DNA of 57,902 nt. Source: Candidatus Gastranaerophilales bacterium. Its GTDB lineage: Bacteria > Cyanobacteriota > Vampirovibrionia > Gastranaerophilales > Gastranaerophilaceae. Where the stretch lies: assembly GCA_944322745.1 (NCBI GenBank), contig CALUPV010000010.1, positions 1 to 57,902 of the forward strand, written 5' to 3'. Under the pieces are notes generated by a model. It was not told where the DNA came from. It did not search any database and saw only the letters and a list, made by a program, of their open reading frames with translations. How positions within the stretch are numbered: the first letter of the stretch is position 1; every line of letters begins with the position of its first letter. The translations under genes and the position numbers were made by a program. This document shows positions 32,323 to 40,886 of the stretch, one piece after another.

Positions 32323-33450
32323 TTATACAGCAGCTTCCTGTTGTTTTTTCTTATACATTTTTCTGCGTCGCATTAAATCAACAAAAGCCTCAAGTCTTGT
32401 AATATAACCTGCCCTTCCCGTTTGTTCATCCAATATCAATGTCAGAATAGGTATCTCACAATTCTCTCTCATGGTCGGAAATATATTTTGAGACATTATC
32501 TCAGGCATACAAGTAAACGGACTAACGTGAATTATGCCATCAACTCCTCTTTCATTAGCATATGCTACGTCACTGACAGACTCTAAAGCATCACCGCCAA
32601 TATCGCGCATTAGATATGGTCTTGCCATTCGATATGCACGTTCCAAATGTGTTTCGCCTTTCTTAAATGCTTTTGGGATTATAGCATCTTTAATAAAACC
32701 GGACACAGTTAGACTTCTTCTAGTTTGAACGCCCATTCTACCGAGTTCTTTTTCTATATTTTGATTAGAAAATGGTTCCTGCACCAAGAAAATTTCACCT
32801 GTGATATCAACAGTAAGAACATCTCTATTTTTATCTATCTCTGTTTTTTTTATCTCAGTAATTGCCTCTTTTTCAAAAGCTTTAAGTTCCTTTGTATTAT
32901 TTGCTTCAATAATCAAAGACAAAGCCCTGTTGTAATGTTTTTCTGCAGTTCCAACAACTATTTCTCTGGCTCTGTAATACGAAAACAAGTTTTCAAGTTT
33001 ATCCAAAACAAAAACTTTTCTAACTGCAATATTAATTGCCTTTGCAAGAATAACAGGATTTCTTACACCTGAAAGTTGCGTAAGAAAAGAATACATTCCT
33101 TTAAATCCATCATAAAGCTGTAATTCTGTATATTTATCCTCATAGCCCAAATCTTTAAGAACATTTTTTATACTCTGACCATATTCACCCAAACGGCAAA
33201 TACCGGGAGATGAAATCATTGCAACATAGTCAGCACCTTTTTCAATAGCCTGAAGAAAATTCCCCAAAACCATTTTATAAGGCAAACAAATAGACTCAGG
33301 GCTATACTTTGCCGCTATTTCAAGAGTTTTCTTACTTGTATGAGGCGGAATCAAAGCTTCCACTCCAAGTTTTTTTAATGCGGCAGACCAAGCAATATAT
33401 ACATTACCCATATGAGGAAATGCAACTTTAATTGATTTTCTCTTCTTCAT
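32323..33450 (-). CDS. Acyl-CoA dehydratase activase-related / HgdB-like protein (COG3580 type)
   Basis: A 375-aa protein of the family related to 2-hydroxyacyl-CoA dehydratase and activase-associated proteins. The N-terminal part has KVAFPHMGNVYIAWSAAL and the conserved S-P-E-S-I-C-L-P-Y-K-M. Later are ISSPGICRLGEYGQ and HVSPFTCMPEIMSQNIFP, whose Cys residues would bind an iron-sulfur cluster. In anaerobes these proteins are linked to radical ketyl chemistry or to unknown redox roles. It lies 8 bp after a winged-helix gene and 14 bp before the ClC gene, so all three are one operon. The metabolic substrate is unknown. Confidence 0.78.
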   Translation of the reverse strand: MKKRKSIKVAFPHMGNVYIAWSAALKKLGVEALIPPHTSKKTLEIAAKYSPESICLPYKMVLGNFLQAIEKGADYVAMISSPGICRLGEYGQSIKNVLKDLGYEDKYTELQLYDGFKGMYSFLTQLSGVRNPVILAKAINIAVRKVFVLDKLENLFSYYRAREIVVGTAEKHYNRALSLIIEANNTKELKAFEKEAITEIKKTEIDKNRDVLTVDITGEIFLVQEPFSNQNIEKELGRMGVQTRRSLTVSGFIKDAIIPKAFKKGETHLERAYRMARPYLMRDIGGDALESVSDVAYANERGVDGIIHVSPFTCMPEIMSQNIFPTMRENCEIPILTLILDEQTGRAGYITRLEAFVDLMRRRKMYKKKQQEAAV

Positions 33451-33458
33451 TTTTATTG

Positions 33459-34049
33459 TTACACCTTTAACAAATAACCGCCGTTATCTGCATTTTGAAG
33501 AATATCTTCGTTTAGTTTTCCTCTAAGATTTTTTATATACTTGTAAACATAGTCTCTCGGCAATTCTAATATTTTAGCCAAATCTTTTGCATACACAATT
33601 GTATTTCTATTAGCAAGAAAATGATCAAATACCAATTGCTCACGAGCTGTCAATGCTTTTTTAAAGGAATATTCGACTTCTTGTTCAATTGTATTTTTTT
33701 TAGTTTCTTTATCTTTTGCCGTTCTATCTTTCTTCTTTTCTTCTATATTCACCGAGTTTTTAGCTTTATCTTGCGGTTTTATAACAACATTTAAATCTTT
33801 TTTTTCTTTTATCTCTTTTTCTTTATTAAAAGACTTAATAGCTATTGTTTGAATTTTCTCTGTTTTAGGTGCATATTTTTCCACAGACATAGAATTCAAT
33901 GACCTAAACATTACACTATCAACCAAACTATCATCGTGTTTTTCTTCTTGAATAACCTTACCTAATCTTGCAGCATACTCTTCTAAAGTTATGCGTTCCA
34001 ATGAGCTTCTCCACTTACGAATTTCTTCTTTGCTCAAGTATTCGGGCAT
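33459..34049 (-). CDS. Putative winged-helix protein with lysine-rich linker
   Basis: A 196-aa protein, not recognised as a named family. The N-terminal ~35 residues (EYLSKEEIRKWRSSLERITLEEYAARLGKVI) are helical. Residues ~65-120 are a low-complexity Lys/Glu linker. The C-terminal ~65 residues (KALTAREQLVFDHFLANRNTIVYAKDLAKILELPRDYVYKYIKNLRGKL) have a winged-helix/response-regulator-like DNA-binding pattern. The start at ATG 34049 has AAGGAG 10 nt upstream; an in-frame TTG upstream is too close to it. As first gene of the operon with the COG3580-like and ClC genes, it may regulate them. Confidence 0.7.
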   Translation of the reverse strand: MPEYLSKEEIRKWRSSLERITLEEYAARLGKVIQEEKHDDSLVDSVMFRSLNSMSVEKYAPKTEKIQTIAIKSFNKEKEIKEKKDLNVVIKPQDKAKNSVNIEEKKKDRTAKDKETKKNTIEQEVEYSFKKALTAREQLVFDHFLANRNTIVYAKDLAKILELPRDYVYKYIKNLRGKLNEDILQNADNGGYLLKV

Positions 34050-34264
34050 ACCTATCAATCTCCTTGACTCTGAATATAAACTGTTTTAGGGATTAATCAC
34101 ACCTTGCCAATATATTAATCTAACCGTCAAAGTATTTTCTTTTAATCTCTTTTCTACATAACAAATTTATCACAAATTATAAGCAAAATCTAAATTTTTT
34201 CTATAATTTAAATAAAGATTTACAAATTCAATTTGTACACTAATTCTTTTAATAAGAAAGATTA

Positions 34265-34945
34265 TTATGAGAAGAAATGTCCTCTTTTCGAATTTAAAGT
34301 AATATTATCAAAAGAGTATAATCTTGCAGGTCTTTTAGAACCAATTTTGGTATACTCATTCAACTCTTTCAATACAGAGCCTGTCAAAACTTTTTTTCTG
34401 AAATTACGTTTATCAAGCTTCATATCAAGAATTAATTCATATGATTTTTGTAATTCCGTAAGAGTAAATTTTTCAGGAAGCAATTGAAATGCTATTGGAC
34501 AAAATTCAAGACGTTCTCTCATTCTTTTTAAAGAATATTCTATAATTTCTTTGTGGTCAAAAGCCAAAGTCGGAAGATTATATACCTCATGCCACTGTAC
34601 TTCTGTGATACTTTGAGTATTATCAAAAGATAATTTTATATCATCACTTCTTATCAAAGCGAAATAAGCACAGGTAATAACCCTTGAGCTTGGATAACGT
34701 AACGGATCACCAAATGTATAAAGTTGTTCCAAATAGATATTATCAACATTCGTTTTTTCTTTTAAAATTCTCAAAGCAGCATTATCAAGATTTTCCGATA
34801 ATCTAATAAAACCGCCGGGGATAGCCCATCTTCCTTTAAACGGTTCATTAGCACGTCTAACAAGAAGCACCTGAAGCTTATTATCTTTTATTGTAAATAT
34901 TACAACGTCGGTCGTAATTTCATGTGTCTTAATTTCTTGAAACAT
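34265..34945 (-). CDS. NrtR-like NUDIX-domain transcriptional regulator
   Basis: A 226-aa protein. Its N-terminal NUDIX domain has GGFIRLSENLDNAALRILKEKTNV. Several catalytic residues of the canonical box (REUxEExGU) are replaced, which is typical of NrtR regulators that bind ADP-ribose-type ligands instead of hydrolysing. The C-terminal winged-helix domain (LTELQKSYELILDMKLDKRNFRKKVL) is the NrtR signature. Such proteins often repress NAD metabolism genes; none is adjacent here. It lies 13 bp after the lytic transglycosylase gene on the same strand. Confidence 0.87.
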   Translation of the reverse strand: MFQEIKTHEITTDVVIFTIKDNKLQVLLVRRANEPFKGRWAIPGGFIRLSENLDNAALRILKEKTNVDNIYLEQLYTFGDPLRYPSSRVITCAYFALIRSDDIKLSFDNTQSITEVQWHEVYNLPTLAFDHKEIIEYSLKRMRERLEFCPIAFQLLPEKFTLTELQKSYELILDMKLDKRNFRKKVLTGSVLKELNEYTKIGSKRPARLYSFDNITLNSKRGHFFS

Positions 34946-34958
34946 CTCCCCTTACTTT

Positions 34959-35552
34959 CTAAATCCCCTGATTTGATAAAAATGCTTTTAATACCGCATC
35001 GTGCTGTGCTCTAAAATCATAATCTTGAACTTCATTATTAATTTCTTTAATCCCATTCTTATACTGCGCTATTGCCGGATCCGGATTTTTTTTCATACTG
35101 TTATAGCTATTCATAATCGAAGAAACAAAATTCCTTGTTTCTTTAAAAGGCGGAATTCCATTATATTTTTTTACATTACCCGGACCTGCATTATATGCAG
35201 CTAATGCAAGTTCCATTGAACCAAACATTTGATACATTTTTTTATAATAAGCAATACCGCCTTTTATATTATCATTCAAATGATAAGGATTATAGCCCAT
35301 TCTTTTTGCTGTATTTGGCATTAACTGGAATACACCAATTGCCCCATATCTGCTTTTTTTATTATGACAAAAACCCGATTCTTTCTTTGCTATACTTAAT
35401 GCCAAAGCAGGATCCAAACCCATTTCCATAGAATGTTTAACTATTAATTGTTTTATTGTAAGATTAGAAACTGCCTCTGCTTTAACCTGCAGGGGGAAAT
35501 TTATAATAGCAAAACATACTGCCAAAACATATATCAATACTTTTCGAGCCAT
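34959..35552 (-). CDS. Lytic transglycosylase (SLT domain), exported
   Basis: A 197-aa protein with a signal peptide (MARKVLIYVLAVCFAIINFPLQVKAEA). An SLT domain follows: catalytic Glu in AKKESGFC, then YGAIGVFQLMPNTAKRMG and ALAAYNAGPGNVKKY. It cuts the glycan strands of peptidoglycan in the periplasm. The start at ATG 35552 has GAGGA 6 nt upstream; a few in-frame residues upstream belong to a TTG with no site. It is upstream of the NrtR-like gene on the same strand (13-bp gap). Confidence 0.92.
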   Translation of the reverse strand: MARKVLIYVLAVCFAIINFPLQVKAEAVSNLTIKQLIVKHSMEMGLDPALALSIAKKESGFCHNKKSRYGAIGVFQLMPNTAKRMGYNPYHLNDNIKGGIAYYKKMYQMFGSMELALAAYNAGPGNVKKYNGIPPFKETRNFVSSIMNSYNSMKKNPDPAIAQYKNGIKEINNEVQDYDFRAQHDAVLKAFLSNQGI

Positions 35553-35683
35553 GTAAATCCTCAAGTTTATTTATCACGCTTTAAAGTTCTCTTATTAGAA
35601 TTTTATTACATAAAAAAATTTTTTCAACCATAAGAGTGTATAATTAGCTATAAACCTTATAATTTGAAGCAAAAATAGAATAT

Positions 35684-35872
35684 TTAGTCTAAAAGTTGCT
35701 CTAAAAGTTCAGCATTAGCAGCATTCTTTTTTACATCAAAAACAACATTTCTTTTCATGTAACTTCTCAATGCTTCACGAATAAGTTCACTTCTTGTTCT
35801 TTGTTCATTTTCAGCGACTTCATCAATCTGATTTAAAAATTTATCAGGGATAGATAATAATACTTTTGCCAT
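35684..35872 (-). CDS. Ribbon-helix-helix (CopG-like) protein
   Basis: A 62-aa protein. The strand AKVLLSIPDKFLNQIDEVAENEQRTRSELIREALRSYMKR is the ribbon-helix-helix DNA-binding pattern seen in antitoxins (CopG, ParD) and small regulators. The rest is a short tail (ELLEQLL). No toxin gene overlaps or follows it; the neighbours are a transglycosylase and an M20 peptidase. A solitary regulator is more likely than a toxin-antitoxin pair. The start has a weak GGAAA site. Confidence 0.82.
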   Translation of the reverse strand: MAKVLLSIPDKFLNQIDEVAENEQRTRSELIREALRSYMKRNVVFDVKKNAANAELLEQLLD

Positions 35873-35959
35873 AACATTTCCTTATCACTTATTCACATAT
35901 CTATATTATATACTATTTAGAAAAGATAGTCTATAATTGTGTGAAGAAGGAGAAATAAT

Positions 35960-37192
35960 ATGGATGATATAAGAAAAGAATATAAACTGATTGATTTATT
36001 CTGCACTCTGGCACAAATACCGTCACCGTCTTTAAAAGAAGAAAAAGTAATAGAAAAAATTCTTTCTATATTCGAAGAAAATAGTATTGAAGCTAGAAAA
36101 GATGACTATGGGAATGTAAAAGCAAAAATACCTGCAACTGATTCAACAAAAAAGCCTTTACTTTTAAGTTCGCATATGGATGTTGTAGGGGATGATTCAC
36201 CTGTAAATATAAGATTAAACGGAAATATAATTGAAACAGATAAAACAAGAACATTAGGAGCAGATGATAAAGCGGGTGTTGCTGCTGCAATTATGCTTGC
36301 AATCGACCTTTCTAAAAATAAAGAACTAAAACATGGCGGACTTGAAATTGTATTCACACGTGATGAAGAACAAAATATGACAGGAATACATAATCTCAAA
36401 ATGGAAGAACTTGAAGCAGAGCATGTTCTTGTCATGGATGCAGATAAATTAGGGCAAGTCCAAATTGCAGGTGCAGATTATACAAAACTTACATTGTTTG
36501 TTGAAGGACTAAAAGGCGGACATTCTGGTATTGATATTGATGATACAACAAGACTAAATGCAGCTAAATTGGTTGCAGAACTTGTTAACGAAATTCCTCA
36601 AGGGGTATATAAAAAAGATGAATATGGCGTTGTTACATCCATAAATCTTGGAGTAATAATAGGTGGCGGTATTGAAAGCGCAATAGATAATATTAAATGC
36701 TCTGATATAAAAAGCAATAAATACCAAAACGAAATATTAGAAAAAGCAATAACTAACGTTATTAATACCAAAGCAGGTGCAACATATTCAATAAGAAGTT
36801 CAAGCAGAAAATACGAGAATGAACTTATAAAGGAAATAGAGTCTATAGTTGATAATTTCAATAAAAAATATTCTGAACTTGCTTCAGTAAAAATAGAGAC
36901 AGCAGAACATTTACCGCCATTTGAAAAAAGTGACGATGAAACAATGATAAATGTTGCAAAAGAGGCAAGTAAGAACTTAAATATAGATATAGAAATTTCT
37001 TCATTCCATGCCGGTGCTGAAACACACATATATGCAAACAAAGAAAACAAATACGGAACAAAATTTAAGCCTGTATTAATAGGTGTTGCAGATATTTCAA
37101 ATATGCACTCATCTAATGAACAGATGGACTACACATCATATCTTAAAGGCTATGAACTTGTAAAAGAAATATTCAAGGTCTATAACAAATAA
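35960..37192 (+). CDS. M20-family metallopeptidase (PepT-like)
   Basis: A 410-aa protein of the M20 di/tripeptidase family. Metal ligands and catalytic residues are visible: LLLSSHMDVVGDD, LGADDKAGVAAAI, VFTRDEEQNMTG and the late FHAGAETH. A dimerisation (lid) domain lies in the middle (~residues 180-290). It would act on small peptides in the cytoplasm as a two-zinc enzyme. The start ATG has a GAAGGAG site. It is a single gene, with the HAD gene convergent 2 bp after its stop. Confidence 0.9.
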   Translation: MDDIRKEYKLIDLFCTLAQIPSPSLKEEKVIEKILSIFEENSIEARKDDYGNVKAKIPATDSTKKPLLLSSHMDVVGDDSPVNIRLNGNIIETDKTRTLGADDKAGVAAAIMLAIDLSKNKELKHGGLEIVFTRDEEQNMTGIHNLKMEELEAEHVLVMDADKLGQVQIAGADYTKLTLFVEGLKGGHSGIDIDDTTRLNAAKLVAELVNEIPQGVYKKDEYGVVTSINLGVIIGGGIESAIDNIKCSDIKSNKYQNEILEKAITNVINTKAGATYSIRSSSRKYENELIKEIESIVDNFNKKYSELASVKIETAEHLPPFEKSDDETMINVAKEASKNLNIDIEISSFHAGAETHIYANKENKYGTKFKPVLIGVADISNMHSSNEQMDYTSYLKGYELVKEIFKVYNK

Positions 37193-37194
37193 TA

Positions 37195-37530
37195 TCACTT
37201 ATACCAAGGTTTAAAACTATCAATCTTAGTTTTTAGACCTGAATAATTGCCATCAAAGCAAATACACCTGTCATCAATATATAAATGACATGGCTCTTTT
37301 TGGTTTGTAACTTCAGAAACAAAATTTTCTAATTTATTTTGTAATATCCAATGCTGAACAAGATTTTTATCTCTAGTAGTAAAAATTTTTAATTTATAAT
37401 GCAAGCAAAGTTCTTCAATAAATTCTTTTGCACCATTTTTTAATGGAGGAATGTAGTTAGCTATATAAGAACCAGTATATGTATTCAATACGCCATCCAA
37501 ATCAATTAATACCGTTTTTTTAAATTTCAA
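37195..37530 (-). CDS. Small HAD-family phosphatase-like protein
   Basis: A 111-aa protein with the HAD nucleophile motif VLIDLDGVLN (D-x-D-G-V), a middle FTTRD and a late YIDDR. It lacks most of the cap, so the substrate is probably small or a protein/nucleic-acid phosphate. The start is set at TTG 37530 because AAGGTG lies a few bases upstream. A longer version would begin at an ATG at 37587 or a TTG at 37626, and the latter would run across the promoter region and the divergent gene. The region between this gene and the XRE gene holds a perfect 13-bp inverted repeat. Confidence 0.68.
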   Translation of the reverse strand: MKFKKTVLIDLDGVLNTYTGSYIANYIPPLKNGAKEFIEELCLHYKLKIFTTRDKNLVQHWILQNKLENFVSEVTNQKEPCHLYIDDRCICFDGNYSGLKTKIDSFKPWYK

Positions 37531-37546
37531 AATCTTATCACCTTGT

Positions 37547-37611
37547 CGTGCTATTTGTCTGTTAAATGTATTTTCATTATATCCCATAATTTCTGTATGA
37601 CAAATAGCACG
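37547..37611. promoter_or_regulatory. Perfect 13-bp inverted repeat between divergent HAD and XRE genes
   Basis: CGTGCTATTTGTC (37547-37559) and GACAAATAGCACG (37599-37611) are exact inverse copies, 39 bp apart. The right arm overlaps the ATG of the XRE gene and the left arm lies just before the start of the HAD gene, so a bound dimer could repress both. Confidence 0.65.
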
Positions 37612-37806
37612 ATTAGAGTAATTCAAAATAATATAAAAAAATATAGAAATAAAAGAGGATTAACACAAGATAAGCTATCAGAAATAGCAGGCATTTCTTG
37701 TGATTATTTATCAGAAATCGAACGAGGTAAAAAAATACCAAGTTTAAAAAGATTTATTGCAATTGCAGATGCACTTGATATTCCTTATGAAAAATTTTTT
37801 AAATAA
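37597..37806 (+). CDS. XRE-family regulator
   Basis: A 69-aa protein made almost entirely of one helix-turn-helix domain: NIKKYRNKRGLTQDKLSEIAGISCDYLSEIERGKKIPSLKRFIAIADAL. This is the cI/SinR-type fold. The start is at ATG 37597, because the residues upstream would be encoded by the operator region and have no binding site. No clear Shine-Dalgarno site precedes it. It is divergent from the HAD gene, and the shared inverted repeat overlaps its own start, which suggests autoregulation. Confidence 0.82.
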   Translation: MTNSTIRVIQNNIKKYRNKRGLTQDKLSEIAGISCDYLSEIERGKKIPSLKRFIAIADALDIPYEKFFK

Positions 37807-37934
37807 AAATAAAAAATATAACCTATTTTTAATAAAAATTAAACATGCTATTGAAATGTAATTTTCTTCATATTAATATAAAAAGCAAGACTTACCCACC
37901 GAACAAGTCATAAACAAAAAAAGGAAAGTAAATA

Positions 37935-38210
37935 ATGGCAATTAATTTGAAAAACAAAGCAGAAATCGTTGAAAAATACGGTAAAAATGCACAAGATACA
38001 GGAAGTGTTGAAACTCAAATCGCTTTATTAACAGAAAAAATTACTGAATTAACAGAACACTTAAAATCTAATCCAAAAGATTTCCAAGGCAGACGTGGTC
38101 TTTTGATGATGGTAGGTAGAAGAAAAAGACTTCTTTCTTACTTAAAAGACAGAAATCTTGAAGATTACAGAAAGTTAATTAAAGCTTTAAATATAAGAGA
38201 ATCAAAATAA
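37935..38210 (+). CDS. rpsO: 30S ribosomal protein S15
   Basis: A 91-aa S15, full length for the family, beginning [36 protein letters not shown] and including [16 protein letters not shown]. It binds the central domain of 16S rRNA at the h20-h22 junction. AAAGGAAA lies before the ATG. It is a single-gene unit ended by a terminator. Confidence 0.98.
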   Translation: MAINLKNKAEIVEKYGKNAQDTGSVETQIALLTEKITELTEHLKSNPKDFQGRRGLLMMVGRRKRLLSYLKDRNLEDYRKLIKALNIRESK

Positions 38211-38226
38211 TTAATTTAAAATTAAA

Positions 38227-38255
38227 CAAAAAGGCCGTTCCAAACGGTCTTTTTG
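38227..38255 (+). terminator. rpsO terminator
   Basis: Stem AAAAAGGCCGTT / ACGGTCTTTTT with one G-U pair, then a T-run. Confidence 0.85.
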
Positions 38256-38264
38256 TTTGTCAAT

Positions 38265-38293
38265 TTGACCTTAATTTCTGTTGAGAGTAAAAT
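38265..38293 (+). promoter_or_regulatory. metK promoter
   Basis: TTGACC (38265-38270), 17 bp, TAAAAT (38288-38293). The leader to the metK ATG is only about 35 nt, so it leaves no room for a SAM riboswitch. Confidence 0.7.
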
Positions 38294-38335
38294 TAAAAAA
38301 GATAGATTGGCAATTAAAACAGGAAAGAGAAAAAG

Positions 38336-39607
38336 ATGAGTTCAAAAAAATATTTATTCACATCCGAATCAGTAACAGAAGGACATCCAGATAAAGTATG
38401 TGATCAAATTTCTGATGCTATTTTGGATGAATTTTTAACAAAAGACTCAAAATCCAGAGTTGCAGCAGAAACATCAGTAACAACAGGTATGGTTTTAGTA
38501 TCAGGAGAAATTACTTCTTCTTGCTATGTAGATATTCCGCACGTTGTAAGAACTACAATAGAGAATATAGGTTATACAGGGAAGGCCTCTGGTGGATTTG
38601 ATAGTAAAACTTGCGCTGTAATAACAAGTATTGATGAACAATCTACTGATATTGCAGGCGGTGTAAATAAAGCATTTGAAACAAGAGATAATAACGCTGC
38701 TGTTTCAGCTGATGAAACAAATAATATTGGTGCTGGCGACCAAGGTATTATGTTTGGTTTTGCTTGTGATGAAACTCCTGAATTAATGCCGTTACCTATA
38801 AGTTTAGCACACAAACTATCATATAGACTTGCCCAGGTAAGAAAACAAGGTATAGTAAAATATCTTAGACCTGACGGTAAATCACAAGTTACAGTGGAAT
38901 ACGAAAATGATAAACCAGTAAGAATTGATACAGTTGTTATTTCAACTCAACATGATGAAGAAATTGATGGTATTACAGACAATACTCAAATTCAAGAAAT
39001 CATACGAAAAGATATGATTGAACATGTTATAAATTATGTATTTAAAAATGAACCTTTAAAACCTGACAGCAATACTAAATACTTAATAAATCCATCAGGA
39101 AGATTTGTAATAGGTGGTCCCCAAGGTGATGCCGGTTTAACAGGAAGAAAAATAATCGTTGATACTTATGGCGGTTATTCAAGACACGGCGGCGGAGCAT
39201 TCTCAGGTAAAGACCCAACAAAAGTTGACAGAAGTGCTGCATATGCTGCAAGATATGTTGCAAAGAATATTGTTGCTGCAGGTCTTGCTTCAAAATGCGA
39301 AATAGAACTTGGATATGCAATCGGTGTAGCTCAACCTGTTTCTATCTACGTTGAAACATTCGGCACAGGTAAAATATCAGATGATGATATTATGAAACTT
39401 GTTGAAACAAACTTTGACTTAAGACCAAGAGCAATAATTAACCAATTTGATTTAAGAAATCTTCCTGCAAAAAATGGCGGTAAATTCTATCAAAAACTAG
39501 CTGCTTATGGTCACTTAGGCAGGACCGATTTTGATGTTCCTTGGGAACATACAGATAAAGTTCAAACTCTAAAAGAACAAGCCGCTAAATTAACTTGCAG
39601 TGTATAA
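38336..39607 (+). CDS. metK: S-adenosylmethionine synthase
   Basis: A 423-aa enzyme making SAM from methionine and ATP. Signatures are [24 protein letters not shown] at the start, [18 protein letters not shown] in the middle (ATP site), [21 protein letters not shown] and [16 protein letters not shown]. Length is a little longer than the usual ~390-400. It will feed the radical SAM enzymes and methyltransferases in the window. The AGGAAAGAG site precedes the ATG. A bidirectional terminator follows. Confidence 0.98.
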   Translation: MSSKKYLFTSESVTEGHPDKVCDQISDAILDEFLTKDSKSRVAAETSVTTGMVLVSGEITSSCYVDIPHVVRTTIENIGYTGKASGGFDSKTCAVITSIDEQSTDIAGGVNKAFETRDNNAAVSADETNNIGAGDQGIMFGFACDETPELMPLPISLAHKLSYRLAQVRKQGIVKYLRPDGKSQVTVEYENDKPVRIDTVVISTQHDEEIDGITDNTQIQEIIRKDMIEHVINYVFKNEPLKPDSNTKYLINPSGRFVIGGPQGDAGLTGRKIIVDTYGGYSRHGGGAFSGKDPTKVDRSAAYAARYVAKNIVAAGLASKCEIELGYAIGVAQPVSIYVETFGTGKISDDDIMKLVETNFDLRPRAIINQFDLRNLPAKNGGKFYQKLAAYGHLGRTDFDVPWEHTDKVQTLKEQAAKLTCSV

Positions 39608-39618
39608 AAAACTTAAAT

Positions 39619-39655
39619 AAAAAAATAGGAGTAGAAAAACTACTCCTATTTTTTT
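39619..39655. terminator. Bidirectional terminator between metK and cca
   Basis: A 16-bp perfect stem AAAAAAATAGGAGTAG / CTACTCCTATTTTTTT with a 5-nt loop. The right arm contains the stop codon of the convergent cca gene. Confidence 0.92.
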
Positions 39656-40869
39656 ATAAATTGTTTTACAAAATCTATTTCTTCTTTTTTAGTTTTCAAA
39701 TTTCCTTCCAATTTTTCGTTTAAAACTCTTTCAAAAAGTTCATTAAAATATGGGGACGGAATAAAACCAAGTTCAATTAAATCTTTACCCGTAATTAAAA
39801 CCTTAATTTCTTGTAATACATCATAAAAATATTTTACAGCCTCATCATGAGTCATAACATAATAAATTAATATTGATAAATCAACTCTATCGTTAAATGT
39901 TTTATATAAAAATGTTTTATCTTCAATATTAAGCGGATACAAAAGTAATAGCTCTTGAACTTCCTTAATTATCTTTTTCTCAAAAGCAGTCATATTTAAT
40001 CGTTCATATGCAATATTACTATTAATTATTAATAAAACTATATAAACAAACCATAATTCATCTTTGTTATACAAATAATTTAAATCCAAATTTTTAAAGA
40101 AGTTCTCATCAAAATTAATAAAAGGATTATCCGAAATCAGTTTATAAGCTTTTGTATCAATAATTTTAGAATAGAGTCCTTTCTTTTCTATCGAAAAATA
40201 CTGCCTGAGTTCCGATTTTATCCGTTCCAAAGGCATATTATAATCAACATTATCCAAATATTGTTTCAATAAATCATTAGTATTTTCTTCAATTTCAAAA
40301 TCAAATCGAACCTGAAATTTTAATGCACGAATAATTCTGGAAGGATCATCTATAAAACTTTTATCATGTAAAACTCTTATTTTTTTGCTTAATATATCAT
40401 TATATCCACCACAATAATCAACAAGAGAATATTTATTTTTACCTGTTAAACTTATTGCAAGAGTATTAATTGTAAAATCACGTCGCATTATATCTTTTTT
40501 TAGAGAACATCCAAAATTATATGCAACAGGTAAAACACCTGACTTTTCATATTCTTCTTCTCTTGTTGAGGCAAAATCTATTTCTATATTGTTGAAGAAT
40601 AATACCTTTGCAGTTCTGAGATTTTCCTGAATTGATATTATTTTACACCCAAGACTGTTCTCAAGACTTTTACAAAAATCTATAGCATCACTTTCTACAA
40701 CAATATCAATATCTTTTATAGCATTATGAAGAATTAAATCTCTAACAATACCGCCAATAATATAAATATTTATATTTTTCTTTTCTGCCACTTGAGCAAC
40801 ACTACATATAACCGCTTTACGATTTTCTGATAACTGACTATCTATACACTCTTTAAAAGAAACAGACAT
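39646..40869 (-). CDS. cca: CCA tRNA nucleotidyltransferase / poly(A) polymerase family
   Basis: A 407-aa class II nucleotidyltransferase. The catalytic start is IYIIGGIVRDLILHNAIKDIDIVVES (GG-x-x-R-D ... D-x-D). A flexible loop with RRDFTINTLA and the neck motif DDPSRIIRALKFQVRFDF follow, and then a helical body. The three tRNAs in this window encode no CCA, so a CCA-adding function is needed and fits. Distinguishing it from poly(A) polymerase or an A-only enzyme would need a full comparison. The stop codon lies within the shared metK terminator. Confidence 0.9.
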   Translation of the reverse strand: MSVSFKECIDSQLSENRKAVICSVAQVAEKKNINIYIIGGIVRDLILHNAIKDIDIVVESDAIDFCKSLENSLGCKIISIQENLRTAKVLFFNNIEIDFASTREEEYEKSGVLPVAYNFGCSLKKDIMRRDFTINTLAISLTGKNKYSLVDYCGGYNDILSKKIRVLHDKSFIDDPSRIIRALKFQVRFDFEIEENTNDLLKQYLDNVDYNMPLERIKSELRQYFSIEKKGLYSKIIDTKAYKLISDNPFINFDENFFKNLDLNYLYNKDELWFVYIVLLIINSNIAYERLNMTAFEKKIIKEVQELLLLYPLNIEDKTFLYKTFNDRVDLSILIYYVMTHDEAVKYFYDVLQEIKVLITGKDLIELGFIPSPYFNELFERVLNEKLEGNLKTKKEEIDFVKQFIKK

Positions 40870-40886
40870 AATCGGATTATAACAGA

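Noticed and set aside
38294-38335. SAM riboswitch before metK
   Set aside because: The leader from promoter to ATG is only about 35 nt.
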